NCBI GenBank assembly: GCA_951217055.1
Contig: OX578277.1
Location: 111,604,514 to 111,668,513, forward strand
Direction of reading: 5' to 3'
Length of the DNA stretch: 64,000 bases
From: Gerris lacustris
Taxonomy: Eukaryota; Arthropoda; Insecta; Hemiptera; Gerridae
In this document: one piece after another, positions 44,023 through 55,439 of the stretch
Numbering within the stretch: the first letter of the stretch is position 1
Layout of the letters: the number at the start of each line of letters is the position of its first letter
The notes under the pieces: generated by a model
The model's input: the letters and a program-made list of their open reading frames with translations, nothing else
Told to the model about the DNA's origin: nothing
Databases searched by the model: none
Position numbers and translations under genes: made by a program

Positions 44023-44722
44023 CAGTGTTTCCCAAACTTTTAACACCTGTGTACCCTTTCTATAATTTTCGTAACACTAAGTACCCCTCGTTAAAAAAAA
44101 TATAATTCTATTTTGTTTGTCTTTAATTAATTAATTCTATTTTTTCTGTGTCAATCGGAGTATTGAAAATGAAATAATATAAACTACTTCCTTTTTATAT
44201 AACGGTTATAATTCGTTTCCGTTTATATTGGAACATTTTCAACCCTTTAGGTTTAATCCTTTTTAAAAATGGAAATTAAAAACTTTTTATTTGTCAAATA
44301 TTTACAAATTATTACTTTACAAAAGTAATTTGTCCAAAACTAAAACGACTAAAACCAAGGAGTTAGGTCTAATATATGTGAGTCACTTCACTCATTGGGG
44401 TTTGTCCCACGGCTCTAGTCGTCATGTAACAAATCTAACAAGAAATTGGATAAATAAAAATAATAATAATAAAATATGCGTATACTTCAATAACAATAAA
44501 AAAAAAAATTAAAAAATGTAGTACATAAACAAAAACAAAAGTTTAATTTAAGAATAAAATTAACAGGGAAGCAAATTATGATGAACTGTTGCTTCAACAT
44601 AAACAATTTTATCCTTCTCAGGATAAAATTGACTGCGCAGTCAAAACCCGGTGCTGCGCGTACCCCCACCAAACTCTTCCCGTACCCCCAGGGGTACGCG
44701 TACCACACTTTGGGAAACACTG
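44023..44722 (+). mobile_element. hAT MITE family E, copy 3
   Basis: CAGTGTTTCCCAAACTTTTA to TTTGGGAAACACTG, 700 bp; ACCTAGAG duplicated exactly at 44015-44022 and 44723-44730. Uninterrupted copy. Confidence 0.92.
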
Positions 44723-45249
44723 ACCTAGAGAGTGAGAATCTTGATGAAACAATCATATTTTACATTTTATTTCAACTATTTTTGCCTTTTTTAAGTTGAT
44801 TTACTTCAAGCCGTGACCACTCCTTATCACATTCCTCTAAATGTTGACTTGTAATGTATTTATAATAATTATTATTATGAGCAAGATTTTTAATTTTTTA
44901 AACGGCCCAAATGTGATTTTGCTTCCTAAAGAGCTCAATTAAATTAGTTTTTAAACAAATATTTTATAAAGCTATAATATTATTAATGTTATTAATAATA
45001 TTTTATTAATTAATTTATTACGCTTCTCATTAACAAGACTTGAATCTCCCTCCCTAGATTCAATAGATTTTTTAAAAATCAATATTTTTGGAAATGTTGG
45101 TGATTGTGCGTGCATACAAAGGGAAGTTACTAGGGAGGCCATAAAGACATGGTAGCAGTGAAAAAAACTACAATTATTTCAACATTTTTTTTTGAAAAAT
45201 TACCACGGTTGAAATGCACCGAAATTTTGAAATGACCCAAATAATTAAG

Positions 45250-45335
45250 GCTAAATTGCCACGAGCTAAATTGCTTATGCTTAGTAATGATGGACCAAAT
45301 GTAAACAAAGCTGTTACAAGACTTATGAACAAATA
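45250..45335 (+). pseudogene. hAT-like protein exon remnant B
   Basis: AKLPRAKLLMLSNDGPNVNK followed by AVTRLMNKY. The LLML--DGPNVNK block is the continuation of remnant A in this hAT-like family. An ATAATTAAG acceptor precedes it. The exon is cut at 45335 by the mariner insertion. Confidence 0.65.
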
Positions 45336-45919
45336 TACAGGGTGGAGCGCGGCAGACGTATATGAATATGAAAATTTAATAAAACACAGAATGTTCCACA
45401 ATTATTTTTTAAAATTTTTTCCTGATTTAATAACATGGGAAATTTAAATTTACCTAGATTTAAACAAAGTATTGGATAAGTGGTTCCCCTCACACTCCAA
45501 ACAATGATTAAGTCTTTTTTCGAAGTTTTTGTGCACTCTTTCGAGCATTTCCACAGGAATTTCGGCAATTTTGGCTCGAATGTTGTTCTTGAGGGCTTCC
45601 AGGGTTCTGGGACGATCGCTGTACAGTACATCAAGGATTTAAGGTATCCCCACAGAAAAAAATCACCAGGAGCCAAATCAGGCGATCTTGCTGGCCATTT
45701 TAAATCGCCTTTTAAAGAGATGAGACGCCCGGGAAATCTGTCTTGCAAAAAGTTTACGCAAACCCTTGCTGTGTGGGCTGTGGCCCCGTCCTGCTGAAAC
45801 GTGGAACATAAACTTCCCGTCTTCCTCTTTCAAACGACTCTACTTTCAATCGTCTAGGACCGATAGGAAGGGAGCAATCCCCTCTTCAAATTTATACGTC
45901 TACCGCGCTCCACCCTGTA
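45336..45919 (-). mobile_element. Mariner-like element with transposase remnant
   Basis: TACAGGGTGGAGCGCGGCAG at the left and its near complement at the right, flanked by TA (45334-45335, 45920-45921). Length 584 bp. It inserted into exon B of the hAT relic. Confidence 0.9.
45411..45810 (-). pseudogene. IS630/Tc1/mariner transposase C-terminal half
   Basis: On the minus strand from about 45810: STFQQDGATAHTARVCVNF, LQDRFPGRLISLKGDLKW, PARSPDLAPGDFFLWGYLK. QQDGA-AH is the second catalytic Asp region of DDE_3 transposases, and SPDLAPGDFFLWGYLK the third. About 36 residues separate the two Asp. Reading continues to a Lys-rich end and into flanking DNA. The N-terminal helix-turn-helix and first Asp are missing. 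Confidence 0.75.
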
Positions 45920-45948
45920 TATGATTTTTTTTTTAAAGAAAAACTATG

Positions 45949-46110
45949 GTTGACGTTGGAACCTGTTAAATTCATATTTTACACAATGCATTTAAACGGA
46001 GAATGGAAGTACTCGGAGATCATGCATCAAATCTATTTTTCCAAATTCACGATTCTTTTATTACTTGGCCGTCAAGGTGGGAAGATTTCACTTATATTAT
46101 AAAACTGACC
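45949..46110 (+). pseudogene. hAT-like protein exon remnant C
   Basis: The frame reads VDVGTC, a stop, IHILHNAFKRRMEVLGDHA, then SNLFFQIHDSFITWPSRWED and FTYIIKLT before two stops. VD-G-C-LH--HNAF and WPSRWEDF continue the same protein family beyond the DGPNVNK block. It resumes just after the mariner element; sequence between exon B and this piece is degraded. Confidence 0.6.
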
Positions 46111-46421
46111 TAATGATATCTACGAAATATAAGAACATCGTTACTCTGTTAAAAATAGACACGATGAAAGCGGAAGTATCTTTGTTTTGATATATTTTGG
46201 GCACTTGATTGCACAGCATTACCTATTTATCGTGTTTCTTAATCAAAGAAGGGTGGCCAATTTTAAATAATTCATAATAATTCTTTGATTTGCCATTTTT
46301 CATTTTTTAAAAAATAAGGCTTGATGTTAGTAATGTTAGTAGATATTTAGTCAGTATTTTCACATAATATGTCTGCATGTAAAGTCAGTAAATTTGACCT
46401 TACAACCACTTTGCAGCCCTG

Positions 46422-46984
46422 CGCTCTGCGCTTAAGGCATCCACAAAGCTCTAGCGTTCCAATGTCCTCGGGATCATCTTGAGTCATCTTACTGTACAGC
46501 ATCCAGCATCCACACACTTGAAGCGTTCCGATTTCTATAGAATCCGTGTTAAAACCTGGCATTACAAGACGTCTTACTTTCTAATGTTTATTTAGTTTAA
46601 TCGATAGAAAGTGCACCTTGCTTTCTAAACCAGATGTTTCATTTTAATACATTTTTACCAAATAAATATTTGAAAGTAAAACTATTTAGGATGATTTTTC
46701 GGCCTCAAAGAGTAAAAGAAACTATTTGTTAACCCATAAAACCAAAATACAATAGTTCTCGTCAAGTTTGAACCAAGTGTTGATTATTTTCTCCTCTAAC
46801 ATAAACAATTTGTCCCACTAACTAATAACACCCTGAAGAAGGAAATATATTTTACGAAAGGTCGGTATCTAAAACCTCTATCCTACAAATGTTTCATAAT
46901 AGCAAATTTTTAGTAGAAATAAAATTTGAATTTAAGTTTAGAATAAAAAATGGAAATATATTATAACATAAGAATTTAACTACT
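46422..46984. other. No gene; small direct repeat
   Basis: AGCGTTCC with flanking sequence is duplicated about 75 bp apart (46452, 46522) and CATCCACA recurs nearby. CCCTGAAGAAGG at 46831, then ACGAAAGGTCGG, resembles the CTGAAGA...CGAAA motif of Penelope-like elements. Confidence 0.35.
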
Positions 46985-47290
46985 ATGTGTATACGTATTT
47001 TACTAGGTTTTTATTAGCTTGATTTCTTGTTTGTTTATGTGTGTGTCCAATACAAATCTTGCAATCGATTTTTAACTAACTTCCCGAGTAGCTAGACATT
47101 TGGAACTTTTAGAATAGCTCAGAACACGATGAAAATGCATTATTTTAATACTTTTAGCCATCTTTCAGCAGAATTTAATTCGTTTTCAGCAAATTTTACT
47201 GTATGGAAAGTTAGTTAGTATTTTATTTGTTTTGACATGACCCATATTTACTATCTTCATTTTGACGGGTTTCAAATTTATGATTTTTTA
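46985..47290 (+). repeat. Interspersed repeat H, copy 1
   Basis: Inverse match of 59536-59835 through CTAACTTCCCGAGTAGCTAG, GAACACGATGAAAATGCATT, CATCTTTCAGCAGAATTTAA and TCATTTTGACGGGTTTC. Confidence 0.6.
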
Positions 47291-47375
47291 TTTTAGTACC
47301 GGGGTTTGGCTGATAAAATTGTTACAATGTTCAAGAATGATTATATCAGACCTTTTTACTTAGAATAATACAATA

Positions 47376-47871
47376 TATAGAAGGAGGATCACTGATAACA
47401 TTGAAGCCAACTTTGGTTGTGTCCCTTAATCCGCGTTCTAAAAATTCATTTTTGTAATTTGTGACGTCATAACTCTAAAATTATTTGCTTTCGGTTTTTT
47501 TAATTTAATTTTTTATTAAATTATAATTATTGATAGTCAGTTTAGTTTATTGTAATATTTTTTTTGTGTTTTATCTTATTTTAGCTACAAATATGCTAAA
47601 AATAATGTTTATTATATCATGCTGGGCGAATGTAAAAAATGACGTCAGAGTGAAACGTAAACAGTAACCAATGGCAGGGTTTTTCTTCTTGATGTTTGTG
47701 AGCGGGCTTTGAATAGTTACTAAAGCATGGCCAACCTTCTCCTGTTTAAATGAAAAAAATGAGTGTTGTTATGTTGGCAGCCTAGTCTTAAGGACACAAC
47801 CTCTCGGCAAAAGTTAGCTTCAGTCTCTTATCAGTAATTGCTTAGAATTCCGATTCTATGCTCCTTCTATA
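47376..47871. mobile_element. TA-flanked MITE 1 of adjacent pair
   Basis: TATAGAAGGAGGATCACTG and the inverse of TATAGAAGGAGCATAGAATC form the ends; TA lies on both sides. Non-coding. Confidence 0.55.
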
Positions 47872-48462
47872 TAGAGGAGAAGGTGGTAATATGGAACCCC
47901 ACTTCGTTTTGTAACTGCTGTGACTACCCTGAAAGTGTTAAAGTCAAACATTAGCCCTCTATGTGGTTGCTGACATCCCAGGTATTAGCCCTAAAGCTAT
48001 TACTGATGTATCTCACCTATTTGTACAGCTGTTACAATTTAAGTTAGAAATGCCAAAATTTGGATAAGGAGATAGGGGGTGGGTAATATGGAACCCCTAC
48101 CCTAAATACAAGAAAAAATCAAATTTCAACTTGTAGAACAAAATTTAATTTAAAAAAAATATTATCAAAATATCTATAATTAAACTTAATTGAGAAGAAA
48201 ATTAAAGTGACATTGTAAATAATAGTTTACATTGTAAGTTAATAAGTTTTTAAAAGTTAATAATAAGTTTTTAACAGCTTTTTATTAAACAAATAACAAC
48301 ACTGAGCCACGTGCTACGGTAGGACTGAGACTGGCTACACGCTGTCTAAGGAAGTGTCTCGACAAGTTTATCTAGGTTTCGCTAGATTGCAGCACTAATA
48401 AGTTATTAAAACTTGGGGGGTCCATATTACCAGCAGGGTTCCATATTACCACCTCCTCTATA
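47872..48462. mobile_element. TA-flanked MITE 2 of adjacent pair
   Basis: TAGAGGAGAAGGTGGTAATA, then TGGAACCCC, is mirrored by GGGTTCCATATTACCACC and TCCTCTA. The GGTAATATGGAACCC word also appears at 48090 and, inverted, at 48420. It abuts MITE 1 at one TA. Confidence 0.6.
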
Positions 48463-48797
48463 ATATTATTCTAAGCCTTTTTATTATGTAAAAACAAATT
48501 GTAAGTTTAATAAGAGATAAACATTGAATGACAGCAAAACAGGAAAAGGAAAAAATAAATAAATTAAATGACGTGTTTTGACAACCAGGTTTGCTTACAC
48601 TTGTGTCCTAGGTATCGGTTTAATTTCTTACAGAAATTAAACCGATAAGAAATTAAACCGATACCGCGATTTATTCTCTGCGCATGCCCAGAGTGAGATG
48701 CGCAGGCGCACTTTAGACTGGGCATGCGCAGACACCAATGCTTGGCTCGTTTCACTCGTTTCCTCTGTTCGGGTCGGTAGTCTGGACGAGGCTTTAC
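48463..48797. repeat. Palindromes and paired NRF-1-like sites
   Basis: ATCGGTTTAATTTCTT at 48613 pairs with two inverted copies ending ACCGAT. TCTGCGCATGCCCAG (48677-48691) and CTGGGCATGCGCAGA (48718-48732) are exact inverse 15-mers around GCGCAGGCGCA. The GCGCATGC cores resemble NRF-1/Ewg sites. A frame running into the minisatellite begins here but is not convincing. Confidence 0.5.
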
Positions 48798-48805
48798 CTT
48801 CGGTA

Positions 48806-49400
48806 AGCTGTTCTATTCCCTTCTGTTCTATTCCTTTCAGTTCTAGTCCTTTCTGTTCTATTCCCTTCTGTTCTATTCGTTTCTATTCTAGTCCTTTCTG
48901 TTCTGTTCCTTTCTGTCCTATTCCTTTCTGTTCCATTCCCTTCTGTTCTATTCCTTTCTGTTCTATTCCCTTCTGTTCTATTCCCTTCTGTTTTATTCAT
49001 TTCTGTTCTATTCCCTTCTGTTCTATTCCCTTCTGTTCTATTCCCTTCTGTTCTATTCCCTTCTGTTGTATTCCCGTCTGTTCTATTCCCTTCTGTTCTA
49101 TTCCCTTCTGTTCTATTCCCTTCTGTTCTATTCCCTTCTGTTCTATTCCCTTCTGTTCTATTCCCTTCTGTTCTATTCCCTTCTGTTCTATTCCCTTCTG
49201 TTCTATTCCCTTCTGTTCTATTCCCTTCTGTTGTATTCCCGTCTGTTCTATTCCCTTCTGTTCCCTTCCTTTCTGTTCTATTCCTTTCTGTTTTATTCCC
49301 TTCTGTTCTATTCGTTTCTATTCTAACCCTTTCTATTCTAACCCTTTCTGCACTATTCCTTTCAGTTCTATTCCTTTCTGTTCTATTCCCTTCTATTTCT
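48806..49400 (+). repeat. 15 bp minisatellite, about 40 units
   Basis: TTCTGTTCTATTCCC repeated with few changes; the cleanest block is about 49080-49240. The 15 bp period keeps frames open, giving SIPFC pentapeptides on the plus strand and NRTEG on the minus strand, but this is a property of the period, not proof of a protein. Confidence 0.9.
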
Positions 49401-49818
49401 ATTTTGTTCAGGCTTGAACGAGCAGCTTATCTTTACGGTGTCGTGTCTAGTGAGCACGATTTCTCGTGGAAATGAGAAGGTCTGAGAGCGTGAGAGAAGT
49501 GTTACCTCGTCGAGCGTAAAGCCGGCCTTCCTAACACACCTTGTGAGAACCAAAGTACGGTCCATCGGTCCGAGTAGTCCGGGCTGATAAGCAAATTCCA
49601 CTCCCGTTTATTTTTTCCAAGAGGGGGGATAAACCGGGTTCTGACTGGACGGACGAAACTATGACTAAACCCCTGATGACGGCTAGGGCTACACACTGTC
49701 CAGGAATTTCCCGGCTTCGGCATACCGACTATAAAAGTTTTATTAGAACTCGTTTGTTCATCCAAGAAAAAAATCTTCTAAATTCACGTTTTTTTTATAA
49801 AGAAAAGATTTTTATTTT
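49401..49818. other. No gene seen
   Basis: Moderate-GC flank of the minisatellite; no supportable feature. Confidence 0.35.
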
Positions 49819-50325
49819 ACTTTCTCATATAAAGAAATAATATTGTGATGGAAAATTCGATTTGAAGATTTTGATTAATTTATCGTCCATACATTTTTTT
49901 TAAAAAAATGTCTGTCTGTGTTGACTCCTAGAGCCTAAACTACTGGGCCGATTTTTGACGAAATTTGGCTTACAGGTTCGGAAAAAATATACCCTTTGGC
50001 CAAATCGAGAAATTAATTTTAGCTCCAAATTTGGGGGTGCTACCCCACAAAAACTCTGAAAAGAACGTGAAACAAAAATTATTTCTCAAAAAACAGTTCC
50101 GACGATTTTGATTAAACATTCTAAAATGTAGTCCATTTAATTGCAAATCTAACAATATAAGCTGTTTTCCCGGGAAAAATCTAGTTCCTGAGAAAATATA
50201 GCTTTAAACGCGGATGGCGAGATGCTGGGTTTGATTCCCCGCCGAGGAGAAGTTATTCTTATAATACATTTTGATTAATTGTTCAATAATAATAAACTGT
50301 ACTGTACATACGAAAACCATGGACA
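49819..50325 (+). mobile_element. Family C repeat, copy 2
   Basis: ACTTTCTCATATAAAGAAAT start, CTACTGGGCCGATTTTTGAC middle, GGGTTTGATTCCCCGCCGAG near 50227 (B-box with one change). Lacks the last part present in copies 1 and 3. Confidence 0.65.
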
Positions 50326-50395
50326 AAAACAAGGAAATCTGATATCAAATATGAAGCAAGATATCACATTTATTGCCTCCTAGATCTGTTAGAAA

Positions 50396-50977
50396 TAGTA
50401 CATTACGCGTCGAGTGCGGAAAGTAGCATTTTGCATGCGAATGTGGAGTTTGCACCCGAACGATAGCGAGGGTAGTAAAACCACACGAGCAATGCAAAAT
50501 GCCGTTTTCCCACGAGTTGTGTACCGTACTTTATCTACAATTGTTAGATTTTAATAATAAATACAGCAAAAAATAATAAACTTCCTGTATGTAAGTTCGA
50601 ATTTCTATTTTGATAAAGATGACATTAATTCATTAGTTGTATTTTTTGCCGAATTAATTATTTCTGGAGGATTATTATTCTCCACATTTTTGTCAAAGTC
50701 ACTTGATTCACTCATCGTTTTTCACTAAAAACTCGATATAAACAGTTACTTTAATAAAAGAACAGCAAATTAGTTTTGTTAAATGTAAACAAACTCGCAA
50801 ATCGTGCGTAAAGCTGAAGAATTCCTCTTCTTTACCGCCCTAGGGTGGTAAAGAAGAGGAATTCTTCAGAACTATGAGACGCGCATGCGCAATGAATACA
50901 ACAAGTACGTAAAGAATCACTTTCTACCCATCTAAACAAAGATACAATGTTTATATTTCGTATCAATCGTAGATAAA
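50396..50977 (-). mobile_element. Family A element, copy 5
   Basis: Full unit on the minus strand; hairpin at about 50813-50868 with 23 bp arms and centre GCCCTAGGGT. The first-exon frame from ATG 50715 reads MSESSDFDKNVENN, PPEIINSAKNTTNELMSSL, then a stop replacing the RE codons. Confidence 0.8.
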
Positions 50978-51218
50978 AGTATAAACAAACACTAAGCATC
51001 TAGAATCTGGCGTAATAGTTGTTGAATTTGCCGCATGAGTACTCTGACTGCTGTGATAGAACTAGAGATAGTGTGATGGTTAATACTTCTGTATTCTGTC
51101 GTGACTGAATCTATCGAGTAGTCTATTCTATACGGTGATAGTTGATGCCATAGTTGCTACCATGATCTAACTGTCATCGTGTAAACGGGGCTTTACTTAC
51201 AAATAAATCTATCAAATG
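50978..51218. other. Possible element end
   Basis: The stretch ends in ATCGTGTAAACGGGGCTT (near 51177), preceded by GTTGATGCCATAGTTGC-type words in both senses, resembling the TACACGAT end design seen at 18151. No partner end found. Confidence 0.3.
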
Positions 51219-51727
51219 CAGTGGCGTATCCAGCGGCTAGGTCTGGGGGGGGGGGCACATTCTAAGTAAGTTTAGTTTGGGGGAGCGGGGGATTAGTGGT
51301 AACAATAAAAGGGAACTACTTATTCAACAAAGCAGCAGCCCCCCCTCCAAAAAAAATGTACAACAAATAAACAAAACAAAAAAAAACTCCGCGCCCAAGT
51401 AACAACTGTTTTAGATAGAATGCATTCGTAAGAAAATGTTATGATGTTATGCTAATGCTTACTATAGTACAATATCTTACTGTAAGTCATGGGCGTCGTC
51501 TGAAGTTAGTATTTGGGGGGGGGGGATGTATGTGGGTGGTCCGGCCCCCCCCCCCCCCCCCCGGAAAATTTTGAAAATATGACCTCTCAAAACAGCGCTT
51601 TTATGCATTTCTGAGGTGAAATTGAATATGAGGTGAATGAAATAATATGTATTTTTTTTTTAAATCTATTGGCTCTGGGGAGAGGGGGGGGGGGGGGGGG
51701 CGTGCCCCCCTCCTGGATTCGCCACTG
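51219..51727. mobile_element. hAT MITE with TSD ATCAAATG
   Basis: Ends CAGTGGCGTATCCAG and CTGGATTCGCCACTG; ATCAAATG exact at 51211-51218 and 51728-51735. Contains long G and C homopolymers (about 51245, 51491, 51547, 51686), a composition typical of the CAGTGGCG group. Confidence 0.9.
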
Positions 51728-51735
51728 ATCAAATG

Positions 51736-52740
51736 AAAAAATAATAGCAAACTAACGGAGTACACTAGTGTTGACTACACGGATTACACTGCCACTACTG
51801 TCGACGACGAATAACGACTGCCATTACTGACGAAACCGGGTCTAGTAGACGAACCCTCCATCAATCAATTATCCGTCAAACGGCCGAACACGGTGTATGC
51901 CTCGCCTACGTCCAGAGTGAACGCTGGTTCCGAATCAGATTCAGACTCCGAAAACAGGCTCGTGATATGTCAGCTTGAGGAAAGCAGGTAGAGGCGGAGA
52001 ACTATCGATAGTTCGGCCACCGACCATCGATAACTATCAATAGTTTTTTAAACTCACCCCCCCCCCCCCCTGTCACTTAGGAAAATCAGTATAATTTACT
52101 TACAAAATGATAATTTATCGAAAACTATTGAACTATTTCGGGAAGGAATTGTGAGGGCACAGTACTTCTAGGAAAGCGAGAGAAACACAGGAGAGAACTG
52201 TATTACCTTGGCAATGCAAACGTTTCAATTTCTTTACTTTGATTCTAGGAATGCAAACAAAAGCTAACAAGGGATTCGTCACTAACTAGTTTACACAAGG
52301 ATAAGCCTGTATATTCACATTCAGTCTTGTTTCTACAATATCATTATTTTGTAACACTGTTGGTTCCAACTTTTTCTTGCAGTATGGCTTTTGACAGCAC
52401 GGTAAAATCGAATTTTGAAGTCTAAAAGGGCGAACCAAAAAGGTCATTAGTAGAGAGGCGCGTGGCACTTATTATTTATTTGTTATATACCGGAATTTCA
52501 TTATAACAATCCGGGGGTTCGGATTGTTATATTATAGTTTGTGCCAAATAATCTTTAGTGTGTTGTCAGCGCGGGAAAGTAAAAAAAAGCTGAGGGAAGT
52601 ATACTTGCATGCAAGTAATATTTGTCAACTGATGATGAAATTACTTTGTATTTATCCAAATTCGGTATTAAATAATTGTATGTAGATCATAGATCTTGTC
52701 GTGGTCACACAATATACTGTATAAGTCCTTAGATGTGTGT
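51736..52740. other. No gene; palindromic TATCGATA words
   Basis: AACTATCGATAGTT at about 52001-52014 is a perfect palindrome containing TATCGATA (DREF-type core), with near copies within 40 bp. AGCGCGGGAAAGTAAAAAAA at 52569 resembles one end of the 16429 MITE family. No gene. Confidence 0.35.
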
Positions 52741-53856
52741 CAGGGGCGTAGCGTAAGCCCCCGCTGCCCCCGGGGTGCGGGGGGCCCCGGGCCTAGAGGG
52801 GCCCCCAACCGATTATTAGACAAAGAAATGCTTTAGGGAGCTTCTTGGATGAGGTTTCGATGAGTTGGTATTATAACTAATTAAGGGCCCCTGTCTTAGT
52901 AGGGCATAAGGCTAATCTTAATTGTTTTGTCTTATTCTAATATTTATATATTGGGCCCCACGTTTAAAAAAGATACGATAACCTTAAAATGTTTTTATAA
53001 TTTTTGAGAAAATATAATAATATTAAAATCGCTTACTTATTTTATGCAAGACACCGAAGAATTTCGGATTTTTTCGAAGATTCCAAGAATAATAATATAA
53101 AAAATTGTATGATCACAACTCGTAATCCCATTAAAGAACGGCCGCTTATTCCTTTCTGTTTTATTCTAGGAAATATGTACAGCCATCTTATTATCACACC
53201 ATATCGCTGCTGTTTTTGTAAAATTTTATCAAACTCTGTTATCCTTTATTTCTGCAGACTACAGACTAATGATTTTCCCAAAAACTACTGATGGCAAATG
53301 GTGCACCTGTTTATCCTTGGACTTCATTTCAAGCTGTAGGTTTCGGAATAGACACAGCACATTCAAGTTTGAATTGAGTTAATTGTCTATAATGTCTTTT
53401 ATGTTTGTAGCACATATTGGTTTATGACTTTCCCTGATATTTTTATGATTTTTAAATATCATTCTAGTACTTTTAAAACTTAACTTTTTTTTAATGATTT
53501 TAACCTTACAGTACTCACTCCAGTACACGGGTTGAATGTACAAAAATTGTTCAACAGGTGGTTGTTAACTCATTGTTTTCGATTTTCAATATTTTTTTTT
53601 ATTATTTTCATCAATATCTCTGGAAACTAGATTTTTGCTTGGAAAACAACTTTTTTGATTAGATTCGTTTTAATACATTTTTCCGGTTTTCAAGGGGGTA
53701 GAGAAATACTTTCTCTACACACCTTGCGGTCCCTCCTTCCGGTCTATTTTTAATATATATGTGTGTGTGAGTGAGTGAGAGTGTGTGTGTGTGTCTGTTT
53801 TGGGGGTCCACTTCGTCATCTTGCGGGGTGCCCCGATTTTTTCCGCTACGCCCCTG
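52741..53856. mobile_element. hAT element with TSD ATGTGTGT
   Basis: Ends CAGGGGCGTAGCGTAAGC and CCGCTACGCCCCTG; ATGTGTGT exact at 52733-52740 and 53857-53864. It carries a GT microsatellite near 53760-53795 and an unassigned 95-codon frame (53004-53291, Cys/Ile-rich, no motif). Confidence 0.88.
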
Positions 53857-53864
53857 ATGTGTGT

Positions 53865-54374
53865 TTCATTTATTGAGTAATAATACCGCATGATATTAGA
53901 AATATTCTTGTCGGGTGTGTTGAAGCTAGTCGAAGGGAAAGCAGTGGCGAGTGGCGTGAAATATAATAATGGGAAGGTTTGTGGTGGCGAGTTAGAGACT
54001 GAAGACAGGAGACATGACGTTGCAGTGATACGAGGAGATAAGGAACACAGACCCCTGTCTTTATACCAACCGGAGCTGTATAAACACTAGCTCTGAGATC
54101 TGTCTCTATACTCTACAACATTTAACAGCTGTCCATTTACCAAATACATGTTTACCTCAAACACACCATGGATTCACCTTGTTTTGCGTAACTTGTATTT
54201 GTATTGCTATTGTTAACAATTCGATAAACTTGAAGAGATAATCGCTAGGTTAGTATCAACAGCCAATTCGAGAACGGTTCTAAACCCAGTTCAGGATTAG
54301 TTTAATACGCGTCCATGAGGGCTTGTTTAGACTTGTGAGCCAAATTTCGTACAAAGTTTTTGGTAGAAAAAAAT
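53865..54374. other. No gene seen
   Basis: A 66-codon open frame at 53890 lacks any motif. Nothing else. Confidence 0.35.
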
Positions 54375-54779
54375 ATGTGTGAGGCTCTCAAGCATTAGAA
54401 GTGAAACTTAAGTTCTAGAATGCATTTCTCTTTCATTTTTCGACGAATTTATTATTTCAGGATTAAGAAATGGTTATGGGAAATTTAATTGAAAAAAAAA
54501 AATGAAAACAGTATTTATATATAATATATATTATATATTATCATTTATATAATCGAGTAGTGTCCCGACGACGCCGACGCACTTCGAAATGATTTGTTAT
54601 TGCTACGCTAAGGCAACCACATTCATTCCTATAAAAATAAATGTTTGTTTTGATTTGCTGGTCTTTAAATAGATATTATAACGACTTCCGTTACACAACT
54701 TCCGTTACAATACTTCAAATTCACTCAACCGCCGCTAAAGACTTCACTCTTGATCTTTCATCAAGATTTCACTTCAAAA
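54375..54779 (+). repeat. Interspersed repeat family F, copy 3
   Basis: TGTGAGGCTCTCAAGCATTA to GATTTCACTTCAAAAA. It retains CGACGCCGACGCACTTCG at the point where copy 1 has the small hAT insertion. Confidence 0.65.
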
Positions 54780-55436
54780 ACTGTTTTCTTTGCATTTATA
54801 CATAATATTTATTTAATACAGATATTGCAGACTCGCTGCGCTCGCTTATTATTAATACCAGCATTTGTATACATTTGTATTTAATGAAGAATCTGACGAG
54901 TGTAGCTTTAAATAATGATTATCTAAAAATCTAAATGATATAATATTATAACAAGCAAGCGTTGCGAACTTGCAATGACTCTATTAAATAACGTTTATCT
55001 CTACAAATGCTGTCTAGACAGGTGGGCAGGTGGGTGTAATAATTTAATGATTGTTGGTGGTAGTACCCTTTTATTTCTAATATACATATTATAATGTAGT
55101 GCTGATTAATTTTTATGAAGACTTGGTTGGTCATGGTTTTGGAAACGAAACTATTTATAGTTATGTAATTTAATTGCTTGACCTACAGGATAGTGCAGTA
55201 TATTATTTATCACTATTATGAAATAAGAATCGCTTTAGATGGAGATGGGGAAGGCTATAGTAACAGCATATTAAGCTGTATAAGTAAGATATAAAAGTGA
55301 TAACGTATTCACACTGATAACGTGGAATGTTATCAGTAAGCAGTGTTGAAGACGTCAAATCAGCTTTCTAAGATTTCTGCCAGTGTTACAGACTACTAGA
55401 GGAAAACTAAACTGAGACTTCGTTTATCTTCTAATT
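54780..55436. other. No gene seen
   Basis: AT-rich; no supportable feature. Confidence 0.4.
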
Positions 55437-55439
55437 CTA

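Larger units (their letters stand above)
40872..46421 (+). mobile_element. Large decayed hAT transposon split by nested insertions
   Basis: The left end is CAGGGCTGAAAACTAGTC followed by AGTAAAGTCAGT words. The right end has AAAGTCAGTAAATTTGACC and closes TTTGCAGCCCTG. The two ends are imperfect inverted repeats sharing the GTCAGTAAA word. Possible 8 bp duplication: TCCGCTTA at 40864-40871 and TGCGCTTA at 46427-46434, one mismatch and offset by 5 bp. Three coding remnants in the same orientation lie inside, separated by two hAT-E copies, two family B copies and a mariner element. Confidence 0.6.

Noticed and set aside
45480..45797. 105-codon plus-strand frame
   Set aside because: Antisense of the mariner transposase remnant.
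48698..49417. 239-codon frame with SIPFC repeats
   Set aside because: It is open only because the 15 bp minisatellite period is a multiple of three and lacks stops; the leader has no credible domain.
53004..53291. 95-codon Cys/Ile-rich frame in a hAT element
   Set aside because: No recognisable motif and low-complexity composition; not distinguishable from chance.
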